Assembly: GCA_050742535.1 (NCBI GenBank)
Contig: JBOGIQ010000009.1
Coordinates: forward strand, 1 to 47,436
Direction: 5' to 3'
DNA from: Gp6-AA40 sp050742535
Lineage (GTDB): Bacteria; Acidobacteriota; Vicinamibacteria; Vicinamibacterales; UBA2999
Length of the DNA stretch: 47,436 nt
Numbering within the stretch: position 1 is the first letter of the stretch; each line of letters opens with the position of its first letter. Of the stretch, positions 8,157 to 16,957 are shown piece by piece. Position numbers and translations under genes: made by a program. The notes under the pieces were generated by a model, which worked only from the letters and a program-made list of their open reading frames with translations, ran no database searches and was not told the DNA's origin.

Positions 8157-8292
8157 AGTCAAAAGGCAAAAGTCAAAAGGCAAAGGTTGAAGATCAAAGG
8201 TTGAAGTTAAAAGGCTTGGCCTATGGTGCCGATTCACTCTTGCCTTTCGCCCATTCACTTTTGCCTTTTGCCTTTTGCCCTTTGCCTTTCAC
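8157..8292. repeat. Inverted array of AAAAGGCAAAAG-like motifs
   Basis: The left half (8157-8216) holds copies of AAAAGGCAAAAG and variants; the right half (8234-8292) holds the inverse CTTTTGCCTTTTGCC. Together they can fold into a long A/T-rich hairpin, striking in this high-GC region. The right half overlaps the 3' end of nuoM and encodes its Lys/Gly-rich tail. The left half ends 10 bases after the start of nuoN's upstream gap. Confidence 0.85.
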
Positions 8293-9801
8293 ATCCTCCA
8301 CCCGCACGGGCTGTGAAAAGCCAACTTGTTCGACCACCTTTCGGACCGACGGTTCCATCGGCTTCAGGAACAGCACCGGGAACACGCCCATCACGATCGC
8401 CATCGCACAGAGCGGGAGCGCCGCCGCCCATTCGCGCGGGCGGAGGTCCGGCAGCGTTTCGTTTTCCTTGTGCGTGACCTCGCCGTAGTACACGCGCTGG
8501 AACATCCACAGCATGTAGACGGCCGACAGGATGACGCCGAGACCGGCGCCCACCACGTAACGCGGATCCCACCGGAAGGCGCCGAGCATGATCAGGAACT
8601 CGCCGACGAACCCGTTGAGTCCCGGCATACCGATCGACGCGAGCGTGATGATCAGGAACGCCGCCGTCAGCCGCGGCATCACGCGCTTCAGGCCCCCGAA
8701 TTGTGAAATGAGGCGCGTGTGCCGGCGGTCGGAGAGCATGCCGACAATGAGGAAGAGCCCGCCGGTGCTGACGCCGTGCGCCAGCATCTGGTAAATCGCA
8801 CCCTGGACGCCCTGGACGTTCATCGCGCAGATGCCGAGGACGACGAAGCCAAGGTGGCTGACCGACGAATAGGCCACCAGCTTCTTCATGTCCGGCTGCA
8901 CCATGGCGACGAGGGCGCCGTAGATGATGCCGATCACGGCCAGCAGGGCAATCCACGGAGCAAACTCGGCGGCGGCCGTCGGAAAGAGCGGGAACGCGAA
9001 CCTGACGAGGCCGTAGGTCCCCATCTTCAGCAGCACGCCGGCAAGGATCACGGAGCCGGCCGTCGGCGCCTGCACGTGCGCGTCGGGCAGCCAGGTGTGG
9101 AACGGGAAGAGCGGCACCTTGATGGCGAACGCCAGCGCGAAGGCGAGGAAGAACCAGCGCTGGGTCTCCGGCGCAATCTGCAGGGTATAGAGCTTCAGCA
9201 GGTCGAACGAGTAGCTGCCAGTCGCCTCGCTGTGCAGATAGGCAAGGCCGAGGATGGCAATCAGCATCAGCACGCTGCCGGCCATCGTGTAGAGCATGAA
9301 CTTGATGGCGGCGTAGATGCGCTCGTCGTAGCCCCAGACCCCGATGAGGAAGTACATCGGGATGAGCATCGCGTCCCAGAAGACGTAGAACAGGAACAGG
9401 TCGAGCGAGATGAAGACGCCGATCATCGCCGCCTCGAGGGCGAGGATGAAGACGCTGAACTCCTTGACCTTGCGCTCGATGCCTTCCCACGACGACAGCA
9501 GCGCGATCGGCGTCAGAAACGCCGTCAGCACGACGAGGAGCAGGCTGATGCCGTCGAGGCCGACGTAATAGTCGATGCCGAACGCGGGGATCCACGGCAC
9601 GCGCTCGACGAATTGGAAGTCGCTCGAGCTCTGGTCGAACCACACCCACAGGCCGATCGTCAGCGCGAATGCCGCGATCGAGACGACGAGCGCCAGCCAG
9701 CGGATCGCGGCATCGCGGCGGCCGTCCCGGTTGGGGATCAGCAGCAGGAGCAGGGCGCCGGCCAGCGGCACGGCCCACGAAAGAGTCAGAACAGGTGTCA
9801 T
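8221..9801 (-). CDS. nuoM: NADH-quinone oxidoreductase subunit M
   Basis: The 526-residue product is the second antiporter-like subunit of complex I, with 14 predicted membrane segments. Typical features are the conserved region LFLFYVFWDAMLIPMYFLIG, with its Glu replaced by Asp, and FPFHTWLPDAHVQAPTAGSV. DMKKLVAYSSVSHLGFV carries the Lys of the transport path. I chose ATG at 9801, which overlaps the nuoL stop (ATGA). The last about 22 residues (KGKGQKAKGKSEWAKGKS and after) are hydrophilic and encoded by the AAAAGGC repeat array, so the natural C-terminus has been extended. Confidence 0.97.
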   Translation of the reverse strand: MTPVLTLSWAVPLAGALLLLLIPNRDGRRDAAIRWLALVVSIAAFALTIGLWVWFDQSSSDFQFVERVPWIPAFGIDYYVGLDGISLLLVVLTAFLTPIALLSSWEGIERKVKEFSVFILALEAAMIGVFISLDLFLFYVFWDAMLIPMYFLIGVWGYDERIYAAIKFMLYTMAGSVLMLIAILGLAYLHSEATGSYSFDLLKLYTLQIAPETQRWFFLAFALAFAIKVPLFPFHTWLPDAHVQAPTAGSVILAGVLLKMGTYGLVRFAFPLFPTAAAEFAPWIALLAVIGIIYGALVAMVQPDMKKLVAYSSVSHLGFVVLGICAMNVQGVQGAIYQMLAHGVSTGGLFLIVGMLSDRRHTRLISQFGGLKRVMPRLTAAFLIITLASIGMPGLNGFVGEFLIMLGAFRWDPRYVVGAGLGVILSAVYMLWMFQRVYYGEVTHKENETLPDLRPREWAAALPLCAMAIVMGVFPVLFLKPMEPSVRKVVEQVGFSQPVRVEDVKGKGQKAKGKSEWAKGKSESAP

Positions 9802-11777
9802 CTCCAGATGTAGTACCCGAGAACCAGTACGACGCCAACGAAGAGCGAGCCGGCGTAGGTGCGCACCGATCCGGTCTGCAGCCGGCGCAGTACGGCCGAT
9901 CCACCCGACACCAGCGCGCCGGTGCCGTTCACGGCGCCGTCGATGATGCCGACGTCGAAGCCGCGCCACAGCCCCTGCTGCGAGACCACCTTGATCGGCT
10001 GCACGATCGTCGCGTCATACAGCTCGTCCACGTAGTACTTGTTCAACAGCAGCGTGTGGAGGGGCGCGAACGTGCGCGCCATGGCATCGGCGAGCTCCCG
10101 CCGGCGCCACCAGATGAACGTCGCGAGGCCGATCCCCACCAGCGCAATGAGGCTCGACACGCCCATCAACGTGAGTTCGAGGCTCTCGTGCTCCGCCGCA
10201 GCACCTTCGGCCGCGGCGGCACCTTCCGCGGCAACTTCGTGAAGTCCGAACGCGGGCTCCAGCCACGTGTGCAGCACGTTATGTCCGCCGAGCGCGTGTG
10301 GAACTCCGATGTAGCCGGCCGCCACGGACCCGATCGCGAGGAGGATCAGCGCCAGAGCCATTGCCGGCGGCGCGTCGTGGAGATGTCCGTCGTGATGGCC
10401 GTGCCCGTGCCCATGGGCGGCGGAGGGCGCCGCATGGGCGTCGCGTCGACGTTCACCAAAGAACGTCAGGTAGACGAGGCGGAACATGTAGGTCGCCGTC
10501 AGCAGCGACGTCATTGCGCCGATGACCCAGAGAACCGTGTGACCGTCGGCGAAGGTCTCGAACAGAATCTCGTCCTTGCTGAAGAACCCCGCAAGCCCGG
10601 GCACACCGGCAATCGCCAGCGACGCGATCACGAACGTATAAAACGTGATCGGCAGCGACGTCCGGAGACCGCCCATGTTGCGGATGTCCTGCTCGCCGTG
10701 CAGCGCATGGATCACGGCGCCCGAGCCGAGGAAGAGGCAGGCCTTGAAGAAGGCGTGGGTATAGAGGTGGAAGATGCCGGCGCCAAACGCGCCGACGCCC
10801 ATCGCCAGAAACATCAGGCCGAGCTGCGACACGGTCGAATAGGCCAGCACCCGCTTGATGTCGTTCTGCACGAGCCCGATCGTCCCGGCCATCAGCGCCG
10901 TTGCCGCCCCGATGACGGCCACGATGATCATCGTCTCGGGCGCGTGGCTGAACAGGGCGGCGTTGCGTCCGATCATGTACACGCCCGCCGTCACCATCGT
11001 CGCCGCGTGGATCAGTGCGGACACCGGCGTCGGGCCTTCCATCGCGTCGGGCAGCCACGTGTACAGCGGAATCTGCGCCGACTTCCCCGTCGCGCCGATG
11101 AACAGCAGCAGCGTCGCAATCGAGATGATCCCGAACGACGTTTCCGGAGGCAGCGCCGCCACCGCTTCGGCGAGCTCCCTGAAGTCGAGCGTGCCGAACT
11201 GCGTGAAGAGCGCCAGCATGCCGAGAATGAACGCGTAGTCGCCGATGCGGTTGACGACGAACGCCTTCTTGCCGGCGTCGGACGCGGACTGTTTCTTGAA
11301 CCAGAAGCCGATCAGCAGATACGAGCAGAGGCCGACGCCCTCCCACCCGACGAACATCACCGGGAAGTTGGAGCCGAGCACCAGCACGAGCATGAACGAG
11401 GCGAACAGGTTCAGATAGGAGAAGTAGCGGGCGAACTCGCTGTCGACCTCGTCGTGCATGTACGCGGTCGAATAGATGTGAATCAGCGAGCCGATACCGG
11501 TGACGACGAGGATCATCACCGCCGAGAGCGCATCGAGCCGGAACGCGAGCGGAAGGTTGAAGTCGCCGGACGCCAGCCACGTGTACAGCACCTGGTCGAT
11601 CAGGCGCTCCTCCACCGGCAGCCCGACGAGCGGCCACACGAGCATCGCGGACACGCCGAACGACGCCAGCATCGCCAGCGAGGCAAGCCCGCCGGAGACG
11701 CTCTTCGGCAGGCGGCGCCCGAGCGTCGCGTTGATGACGAAGCCGAGGAACGGGAAGAGGGGGATTAGCGCGAGCAC
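9798..11777 (-). CDS. nuoL: NADH-quinone oxidoreductase subunit L
   Basis: The 659-residue largest antiporter-like subunit of complex I. It contains SAVMILVVTGIGSLIHIYS, the LFVGWEGVGLCSYLLIGFW-like region and AQIPLYTWLPDAMEGPTPVS, followed by NDIKRVLAYSTVSQLG. The long C-terminal lateral helix region is present (NKYYVDELYDATIVQPI). The start is GTG at 11777; no better start is available after the in-frame stop eight codons upstream. Residues about 453-468 form a His-rich loop (HGHGHGHHDGHLHD), not a usual feature of NuoL. Confidence 0.97.
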   Translation of the reverse strand: MLALIPLFPFLGFVINATLGRRLPKSVSGGLASLAMLASFGVSAMLVWPLVGLPVEERLIDQVLYTWLASGDFNLPLAFRLDALSAVMILVVTGIGSLIHIYSTAYMHDEVDSEFARYFSYLNLFASFMLVLVLGSNFPVMFVGWEGVGLCSYLLIGFWFKKQSASDAGKKAFVVNRIGDYAFILGMLALFTQFGTLDFRELAEAVAALPPETSFGIISIATLLLFIGATGKSAQIPLYTWLPDAMEGPTPVSALIHAATMVTAGVYMIGRNAALFSHAPETMIIVAVIGAATALMAGTIGLVQNDIKRVLAYSTVSQLGLMFLAMGVGAFGAGIFHLYTHAFFKACLFLGSGAVIHALHGEQDIRNMGGLRTSLPITFYTFVIASLAIAGVPGLAGFFSKDEILFETFADGHTVLWVIGAMTSLLTATYMFRLVYLTFFGERRRDAHAAPSAAHGHGHGHHDGHLHDAPPAMALALILLAIGSVAAGYIGVPHALGGHNVLHTWLEPAFGLHEVAAEGAAAAEGAAAEHESLELTLMGVSSLIALVGIGLATFIWWRRRELADAMARTFAPLHTLLLNKYYVDELYDATIVQPIKVVSQQGLWRGFDVGIIDGAVNGTGALVSGGSAVLRRLQTGSVRTYAGSLFVGVVLVLGYYIWR

Positions 11778-11808
11778 GAACGCCTCGACGTCAAAAGGCT
11801 TTCACGTT

Positions 11809-12111
11809 TCACCATTTCAGCGACGTAAACGCGTCGGGGTTGAGTGATTCGCGATGGCGGAACAGGGCGATGATCAACGCCAGCCCGACGGCCGCTTCCG
11901 CGGCGGCCACCGTCATCACGAAGAACGTGATGATCTGGCCGTCCACGTCGCCGCGATAACGGCCGAACGCGACGAACGTCAGGTTCACCGCGTTCAGCAT
12001 GATCTCGATCGACAGCAGAATCGTGATCAGATTCCGGCGGAGAAATACTCCCGCCGTGCCGATGGCAAAGAGAATCGCCGAGACAATCAGGTAATGGTGA
12101 AGGGGAATCAC
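11809..12111 (-). CDS. nuoK: NADH-quinone oxidoreductase subunit K
   Basis: The 100-residue product matches the normal length of NuoK. Three membrane helices carry the proton-path Glu residues in LLSIEIMLNAVNLTFV and TVAAAEAAVGLALIIALFR. The start is GTG at 12111, which overlaps the nuoJ stop as GTGA. It is a core piece of the membrane arm next to NuoJ and NuoN. Confidence 0.97.
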   Translation of the reverse strand: MIPLHHYLIVSAILFAIGTAGVFLRRNLITILLSIEIMLNAVNLTFVAFGRYRGDVDGQIITFFVMTVAAAEAAVGLALIIALFRHRESLNPDAFTSLKW

Positions 12112-12641
12112 GACTGGCCTTCCCTGCGCGCCAGAACCACGGCGCCGACCATCGCCACCAGAATGAGGACGGACGTCGCTTCGAACGCGAACGCGTGGCG
12201 ATCGAACAGCACCCGGCCCAGCTCGCGCACGGAGCTCACGCCCGCCCCGCCCGTCTGGCTGCCGACCGGCGCCTCCAGCTCGTTCACGCGCATCAGCGCA
12301 TAGGCCAGCTGCAATATCAGCACGACCGCGAGCGCGGCGCCGAAGCGCGCAATCCCCGGGCGCCGCAGCGGGTGGGCCCGGTCCCACTCGGCGGCGTCTT
12401 CCTGCGGTGCGTTCAGCAGCATGACGACGAAGAGGAAGAGCACCATGATGGCGCCGGCGTAGATGATGATCTGCGCCACGGCCACAAACGGTGCGTCGAG
12501 CTGGATGTAGAGCCCCGCCAGCGCCGCGAACGAGACGATCAGGAACAGCACGCTGTACATCGGGTTGCGCTGCCCGATGACCAGCGCGGACGCGACGACG
12601 GCAAGGCCGGCGAGCAGGTAGAAGGTGACGACTTCAGGCAT
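12108..12641 (-). CDS. nuoJ: NADH-quinone oxidoreductase subunit J
   Basis: The 177-residue membrane protein has five hydrophobic segments. The conserved third-helix region VAVAQIIIYAGAIMVLFLFVVMLLN is clear, with its pi-bulge Tyr-Ala-Gly-Ala. It starts at ATG 12641, seven codons inside neither but eight bases inside the end of nuoH, so translation is coupled. In most nuo operons nuoI lies between nuoH and nuoJ; here the two genes overlap and there is no room for it. Confidence 0.96.
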   Translation of the reverse strand: MPEVVTFYLLAGLAVVASALVIGQRNPMYSVLFLIVSFAALAGLYIQLDAPFVAVAQIIIYAGAIMVLFLFVVMLLNAPQEDAAEWDRAHPLRRPGIARFGAALAVVLILQLAYALMRVNELEAPVGSQTGGAGVSSVRELGRVLFDRHAFAFEATSVLILVAMVGAVVLARREGQS

Positions 12642-13665
12642 TGAAGTACAGGATCAGCGCCGCGGTCACGAGGAGATTGAGCACCGACGCAGGGAACAGG
12701 AACTTCCACCCGAACGCCATCAGCTGGTCGTAGCGGTACCGCGGCAGTGTCCACCGCATCCAGATGTAGCCAAAGAGAATGGCGCCCACCTTCAGCAGGA
12801 ACGTGACCCAGCTCAGTCCGTACTGGTCGAGCAGCGGGATGCCGTGCCAGCCGCCCAGATACAGGTCCGTGGCCACCGCCGACATCGTCGCCATGTTGAT
12901 GTATTCGGCCTGTGGAAACAGCGCGAAGCGCACCGAGCTGTACTCGGTGTTGTAGCCGGCGACCAGCTCCTGTTCGGCCTCCGGAAAATCAAACGGGGCG
13001 CGGTTCGTCTCGGCGACGCCGGCGATGACGTAAATGATGAAACCGAGCGGCTGCAGGAAAACGTACCAGCGGGGAATGAAGCCAAACCAGGTACTCGCCT
13101 GCGTATCGACAATCTCGCGCAGCGACAACGAACCGGCCAGCAGAATCACAGCCGCCAGGGACGTGGCATAGGCAAGCTCGTAGCTGATCATCTGCGCTGC
13201 CGCGCGCAGGCCGCCCATCAGCGAGTACTTGCTGTTGGATGCCCATCCAGCGAGCACGATGCCGTAGACGCCCATCGACGTGATGGCGAACACGACGAGG
13301 AGCCCGACATTGACGTCGGCCACGCCCAGTTTCACTGGCTCGTCGAGCAGCCCGAAGAGCGTCGTCTCGGCGCCCCAGGGAACCGTGGCAAACGCGGCGA
13401 ACGCGGCGGTGACCGACAGGATCGGCGCCAGCGTGAAGAGCCACTTGTCGGCGCCCTTCGGCCGCAGCTCCTCCTTCATCAGGAGCTTGAGGATGTCGGC
13501 GAGCGGCTGCAGCAGGCCGTGCGGGCCGACGAGGTATGGGCCGTAGCGCTGCTGCATGAAGCCCATGATCTTCCGCTCGGCGAGCACCAGCAGCGCCGAC
13601 GCGTTGATCAGCATGAAGAACGTCAGGCCGATGATGGCGAGCTGTATTCCGAATCGAAGATCCAT
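12634..13665 (-). CDS. nuoH: NADH-quinone oxidoreductase subunit H
   Basis: The 343-residue product is the membrane subunit that forms much of the quinone-binding chamber. Motifs include LVLAERKIMGFMQQRYGP, the GLLQPLADILKLLMKEE loop and ETNRAPFDFPEAEQELVAGYNTEYS, which holds the acidic residues of the E-channel. I chose ATG at 13665 because AAGGA lies six bases before it; an adjacent GTG at 13668 is also possible. The upstream gap to nuoF carries an inverted CACGAAG array instead of nuoG. Confidence 0.97.
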   Translation of the reverse strand: MDLRFGIQLAIIGLTFFMLINASALLVLAERKIMGFMQQRYGPYLVGPHGLLQPLADILKLLMKEELRPKGADKWLFTLAPILSVTAAFAAFATVPWGAETTLFGLLDEPVKLGVADVNVGLLVVFAITSMGVYGIVLAGWASNSKYSLMGGLRAAAQMISYELAYATSLAAVILLAGSLSLREIVDTQASTWFGFIPRWYVFLQPLGFIIYVIAGVAETNRAPFDFPEAEQELVAGYNTEYSSVRFALFPQAEYINMATMSAVATDLYLGGWHGIPLLDQYGLSWVTFLLKVGAILFGYIWMRWTLPRYRYDQLMAFGWKFLFPASVLNLLVTAALILYFNA

Positions 13666-13675
13666 CACCCGTCCT

Positions 13676-13786
13676 TAACCACGAAGCTCACGAAGAATCG
13701 AAGAACCACGAAGAGAACATGAGATCACGGCACCTTCGTGATCGTCGATCCTTCGTGCTCTTCGTGGTTCCAAGCTTCGTGGTTCC
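13676..13786. repeat. Inverted array of CACGAAG motifs between nuoF and nuoH
   Basis: The left half (13676-13713) reads AACCACGAAGCTCACGAAG and further copies; the right half (13732-13786) reads CTTCGTGCTCTTCGTGGTT and copies. The halves are inverse and can form a hairpin. The array fills the whole gap where nuoG is expected. A shorter relative lies between nuoE and nuoF. Confidence 0.85.
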
Positions 13787-13789
13787 ACG

Positions 13790-15106
13790 TCAGTGCGCTC
13801 CGGCCAGCATCGGCTGTTTCGCGCGCCAGTCCGCGGGCAGCGGGCAGCGTCCCTCGAGGATGTGCGCCTCGAACTCGCTCCGGAAGTGGTTCAGCGTGGT
13901 GAGGACCGGTGTTGCCGCGGCGTCGCCAAAGGCGCACAACGTCTTGCCGACGATATTGGTGGCGACACCGAACAGCAGATCGATGTCCTTCATCTGCCCC
14001 TCGCCGCGTTCGACGCGCTGGAGCAGTTTGTACAGCCAGTCGCCGCCTTCGCGGCACGGCGTGCACTTGCCGCACGATTCGTGGCGGTAGAAGTGCAGCA
14101 GGTTCATCGCCAGCCACACCATGCAGACCGTGTCGTCCATGACGATCAGCCCCGCCGAACCGAGCAGCGAGCCCGCCTTCTGGATGTGGTCGAAGCTGGC
14201 CGGCGTGTCGAGATCCTTCTCGAGCAGAATCGGCACCGACGATCCGCCCGGAATGATCGCCTTGAAGGCGCGGCCGTCCTTCATTCCCTGCGCGTACTGA
14301 TCGCCGAAGATCAGCTCGCGCAGCGTCGTGTGCATCGACGCCTCATACGTGCCCGGGCGTTTGACGTGGCCGCTGATGCAGAACAGTTTGGGACCGCCGT
14401 TCTTCTCGGGACCAAGCCCCGCGAACCATTCCGGACCGTTCAGGACGATCAGCGGAACGTTGCAGAGCGTCTCGACGTTGTTGACCGCGGTCGGACAGTC
14501 ATACAGCCCTTCGACGGCTGGAAACGGCGGCTTCAACCGCGGCTGCGCGCGTTTGCCTTCGAGCGACTCGATGAGCGCGGTTTCCTCGCCGGCTTCGTAG
14601 GCGCCGGCGCCGCGATGGATGAACACATCGCAGTCGAATCCGCTGCCGTAGATGTTCTTGCCGAGATGGCCCGCGCGGTACGCCTCGGCAACGGCGCGTT
14701 CGAGGGCGTCCTGGACGTGGAGGAACTCGCCGCGGATGTAGATGTAGGCGACCTTCGCGCCAATCGCGTAGCAGCCGATCGCGCACCCTTCGATGAGCAG
14801 GTGCGGATTACGCTCCATGAGCACGTGATCCTTGAACGTGCCCGGCTCGCTCTCGTCGGCGTTGCAGGCGATGTACTTCGGCTTCGGCGTGTCCTTGAGC
14901 ACGAACTGCCATTTCAAACCGGTCGGAAAGCCGGCGCCGCCGCGGCCGCGCAGGCCCGATGCCTTGACCTGCTCGATGATGTCGTTCGGCTTCAGCGTCA
15001 GCGCCTTGCGCAGCCCTTCGTAGCCGCGCGCCTTCTGCAGATAGAAGTCGAGCGCGAAGGCGTTCGGCTCGCGGACGTGGTTGGTGAGGACCGGCTGGTA
15101 CGCCAT
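13790..15106 (-). CDS. nuoF: NADH-quinone oxidoreductase subunit F (NADH-binding)
   Basis: The 438-residue subunit oxidises NADH through FMN and passes electrons to an iron-sulfur cluster (N3). The glycine-rich loop GRGGAGFPTGLKW (about 52-64) and ACNADESEPGTFKD bind NADH and FMN. The N3 ligands are in ESCGKCTPCREG (about 342-353) plus a later Cys in LCAFGDAA. All four Cys ligands are present, so the subunit looks functional. It is flanked on both sides by CACGAAG arrays. Confidence 0.98.
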   Translation of the reverse strand: MAYQPVLTNHVREPNAFALDFYLQKARGYEGLRKALTLKPNDIIEQVKASGLRGRGGAGFPTGLKWQFVLKDTPKPKYIACNADESEPGTFKDHVLMERNPHLLIEGCAIGCYAIGAKVAYIYIRGEFLHVQDALERAVAEAYRAGHLGKNIYGSGFDCDVFIHRGAGAYEAGEETALIESLEGKRAQPRLKPPFPAVEGLYDCPTAVNNVETLCNVPLIVLNGPEWFAGLGPEKNGGPKLFCISGHVKRPGTYEASMHTTLRELIFGDQYAQGMKDGRAFKAIIPGGSSVPILLEKDLDTPASFDHIQKAGSLLGSAGLIVMDDTVCMVWLAMNLLHFYRHESCGKCTPCREGGDWLYKLLQRVERGEGQMKDIDLLFGVATNIVGKTLCAFGDAAATPVLTTLNHFRSEFEAHILEGRCPLPADWRAKQPMLAGAH

Positions 15107-15113
15107 CAGTCTT

Positions 15114-15173
15114 TCACCACGAAGCTCACGAATTCTTTGTGATCTTCGATCCGTCGTGCCCTTCGTGGTTCCA
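15114..15173. repeat. Inverted array of CACGAAG motifs between nuoE and nuoF
   Basis: ACCACGAAGCTCACGAA is followed, after a short spacer, by the inverse CCCTTCGTGGTT. It is the same family as at 13676-13786 but shorter, and fills the 70-base gap between nuoE and nuoF. Confidence 0.8.
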
Positions 15174-15176
15174 TCG

Positions 15177-15779
15177 TCATTTCTTTTCCACGTGCAGGTG
15201 ACATCCGGTCAGTGCGCTATAGCCACGCGCGCGGAGGTCGTCGACGAACTGACCGGTCTGTTCCGGCGCCAGCCGTTCGTGCCAGCCGTCGTCGTTGATC
15301 ATCAGCACCGGGGCGCGATCGCAGGCGCCAAGGCACTCGACTTCCATCAGCGTGAACATGCCGTCGGGCGTCGTCTGGCCCGGCGCGATGCCCAGCTTCG
15401 CCGACAGTTCCTCGGTCACGCGCTCGGCGCCCAGCAGCGCGCACGACAGGGTCCGGCAGACGTTCAGCACGTACTTCCCCACCGGCTTCGTGTAGAACAT
15501 CGTGTAGTACGAGACGACGTCCTCGACCTCCGCCGGCGTGCAGCGAATCTGATCGGCAACGAAGCGCATCGACGCCCCGGACACGTAGCCCTGCTGCTTC
15601 TGCACCAGAAAGAGCGCGTAGAGAATCGCCGACTTCCGCTGGTCGGGCGGATAGTGCGTCACCAGCTCGTCGAAGATCGCCTGGTGTTCCGGCGTGTACC
15701 TGAATTCCTCGCCGAGCTCCGCGAGCTTCCGTTCGGAGCGATGGAACGTGGCGTATTCGATGCGCGGATGGAAGCTCAC
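15177..15779 (-). CDS. nuoE: NADH-quinone oxidoreductase subunit E
   Basis: The 200-residue thioredoxin-like subunit carries the [2Fe-2S] cluster N1a. Its four Cys ligands are in VCRTLSC (about 109 and 114) and CLGAC (about 150 and 154). The helical N-terminal part includes YPPDQRKSAILYALFLVQKQQGYVS, typical of the family. The start is GTG at 15779, overlapping the nuoD stop (GTGA), with GGGGGA eight bases upstream. Confidence 0.97.
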   Translation of the reverse strand: MSFHPRIEYATFHRSERKLAELGEEFRYTPEHQAIFDELVTHYPPDQRKSAILYALFLVQKQQGYVSGASMRFVADQIRCTPAEVEDVVSYYTMFYTKPVGKYVLNVCRTLSCALLGAERVTEELSAKLGIAPGQTTPDGMFTLMEVECLGACDRAPVLMINDDGWHERLAPEQTGQFVDDLRARGYSALTGCHLHVEKK

Positions 15780-16957
15780 CGGTCGCAGTCCCCCATCACC
15801 ACGTCGTTGGAACCGATGACCGCGACCACATCGGCGATGAGACCGCCCTTGACGACCGCGGGCAGCGCCTGGATGGCCATGAACGACGGCGCCCGCATCT
15901 TGACGCGCCACGGCCGGTTCGTTCCGTCCGACACGATATAGGTCCCGTGCTCGCCGCGCGGCCCTTCAATCGGGAAGTAGACCTCTCCCGCCGGAACGGT
16001 GAAGCCCTGCGAGTAGATCAGGAAGTGCTGGATCAGCGCCTCCATCTCCGAATACACCTTGTCTTTCGGCGGCGGGACCACCCGCGGGTCGTCACAGGCC
16101 CAGGCACCGGACGGAGTGATTCGCGAGATTGCCTGCCTGGCAATCTTCACGCTCTCGCGCATTTCCGCCACGCGCACGCGATAGCGGGCATAGACGTCGC
16201 CTTCCGTGGCCGTCGGTACATTAAAGGTGTAGGTCTCGTATCCCAGATAGGGGAAATACTTCCTGACGTCGTAATCGCACCCGCCCGCACGAAGAATCGG
16301 ACCGACCAGGCCCCACTGCATGGCGTCATCCTGCGTGATGACGCCGACGCCCTCGGTGCGGCGGCGGAAGATGTCGTTCTTCGTCAGCAGCCCCTCGAAC
16401 TCGTCGATCTTGGCGGGGAACCGCTCCAGAAACGCGTTGACCGACTCGTGGAAGCCGCGCGGCAGATCCTCCCGCAGGCCGCCGATGCGGATGTAGCTCG
16501 GGAAGAAGCGGAAGCCGGCAATCAGCTCGTTGATGTTGAGCAGCAGCTCGCGCTCGCGGATGGCGTAGAACAACATCGACACCGCGCCGATCTCCATGGC
16601 GTGGGTACCGAGCCAGATCAGATGGCTGGCGATGCGCTGCAGCTCGGCGATCAGGACGCGGATGTCGTTGACGCGAGCCGGCATCTGCAGTCCGAGCAGC
16701 TTTTCCACGGCCAGCGCATAGGCGAGGCTGTTCGACTGCGCGGCAAGATAGTCCATCCGCTCGACGAGCGGGATGACCTGCTGCCACTTCTTCTGCTCGG
16801 CCGTCTTTTCGATGCCGGTGTGGAGATAGCCGATGGTCGGCATCACCGACTGGATGACCTCTCCATCGAGCTCCAGCACGAGCCGCAGCACGCCGTGCGT
16901 GCTGGGGTGTTGGGGCCCCATATTGACGGTCATCGTCTCGGTGCGGAGCTCCGCCAC
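15776..16957 (-). CDS. nuoD: NADH-quinone oxidoreductase subunit D
   Basis: The 393-residue 49-kDa-type subunit forms the quinone site together with NuoB. It starts at GTG 16957 and reads MGPQHPSTHGVLRLVLELDGE, with the His of the quinone site. YLHTGIEKTAEQKKW, FYAIRERELL and the C-terminal IGSNDVVMGDCDR are all canonical. It overlaps nuoC by one base (TAGTG). Confidence 0.98.
   Translation of the reverse strand: MAELRTETMTVNMGPQHPSTHGVLRLVLELDGEVIQSVMPTIGYLHTGIEKTAEQKKWQQVIPLVERMDYLAAQSNSLAYALAVEKLLGLQMPARVNDIRVLIAELQRIASHLIWLGTHAMEIGAVSMLFYAIRERELLLNINELIAGFRFFPSYIRIGGLREDLPRGFHESVNAFLERFPAKIDEFEGLLTKNDIFRRRTEGVGVITQDDAMQWGLVGPILRAGGCDYDVRKYFPYLGYETYTFNVPTATEGDVYARYRVRVAEMRESVKIARQAISRITPSGAWACDDPRVVPPPKDKVYSEMEALIQHFLIYSQGFTVPAGEVYFPIEGPRGEHGTYIVSDGTNRPWRVKMRAPSFMAIQALPAVVKGGLIADVVAVIGSNDVVMGDCDR

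Noticed and set aside
9669..11768. 699-residue open frame on the plus strand
   Set aside because: Antisense to nuoL and nuoM, which are unmistakable; composition is Arg/His/Asp-rich as expected for a shadow frame.
13676..13786. Possible replication origin or iteron cluster
   Set aside because: The CACGAAG motif is not a DnaA box, the array is inverted, and relatives lie in other gaps of the same operon.
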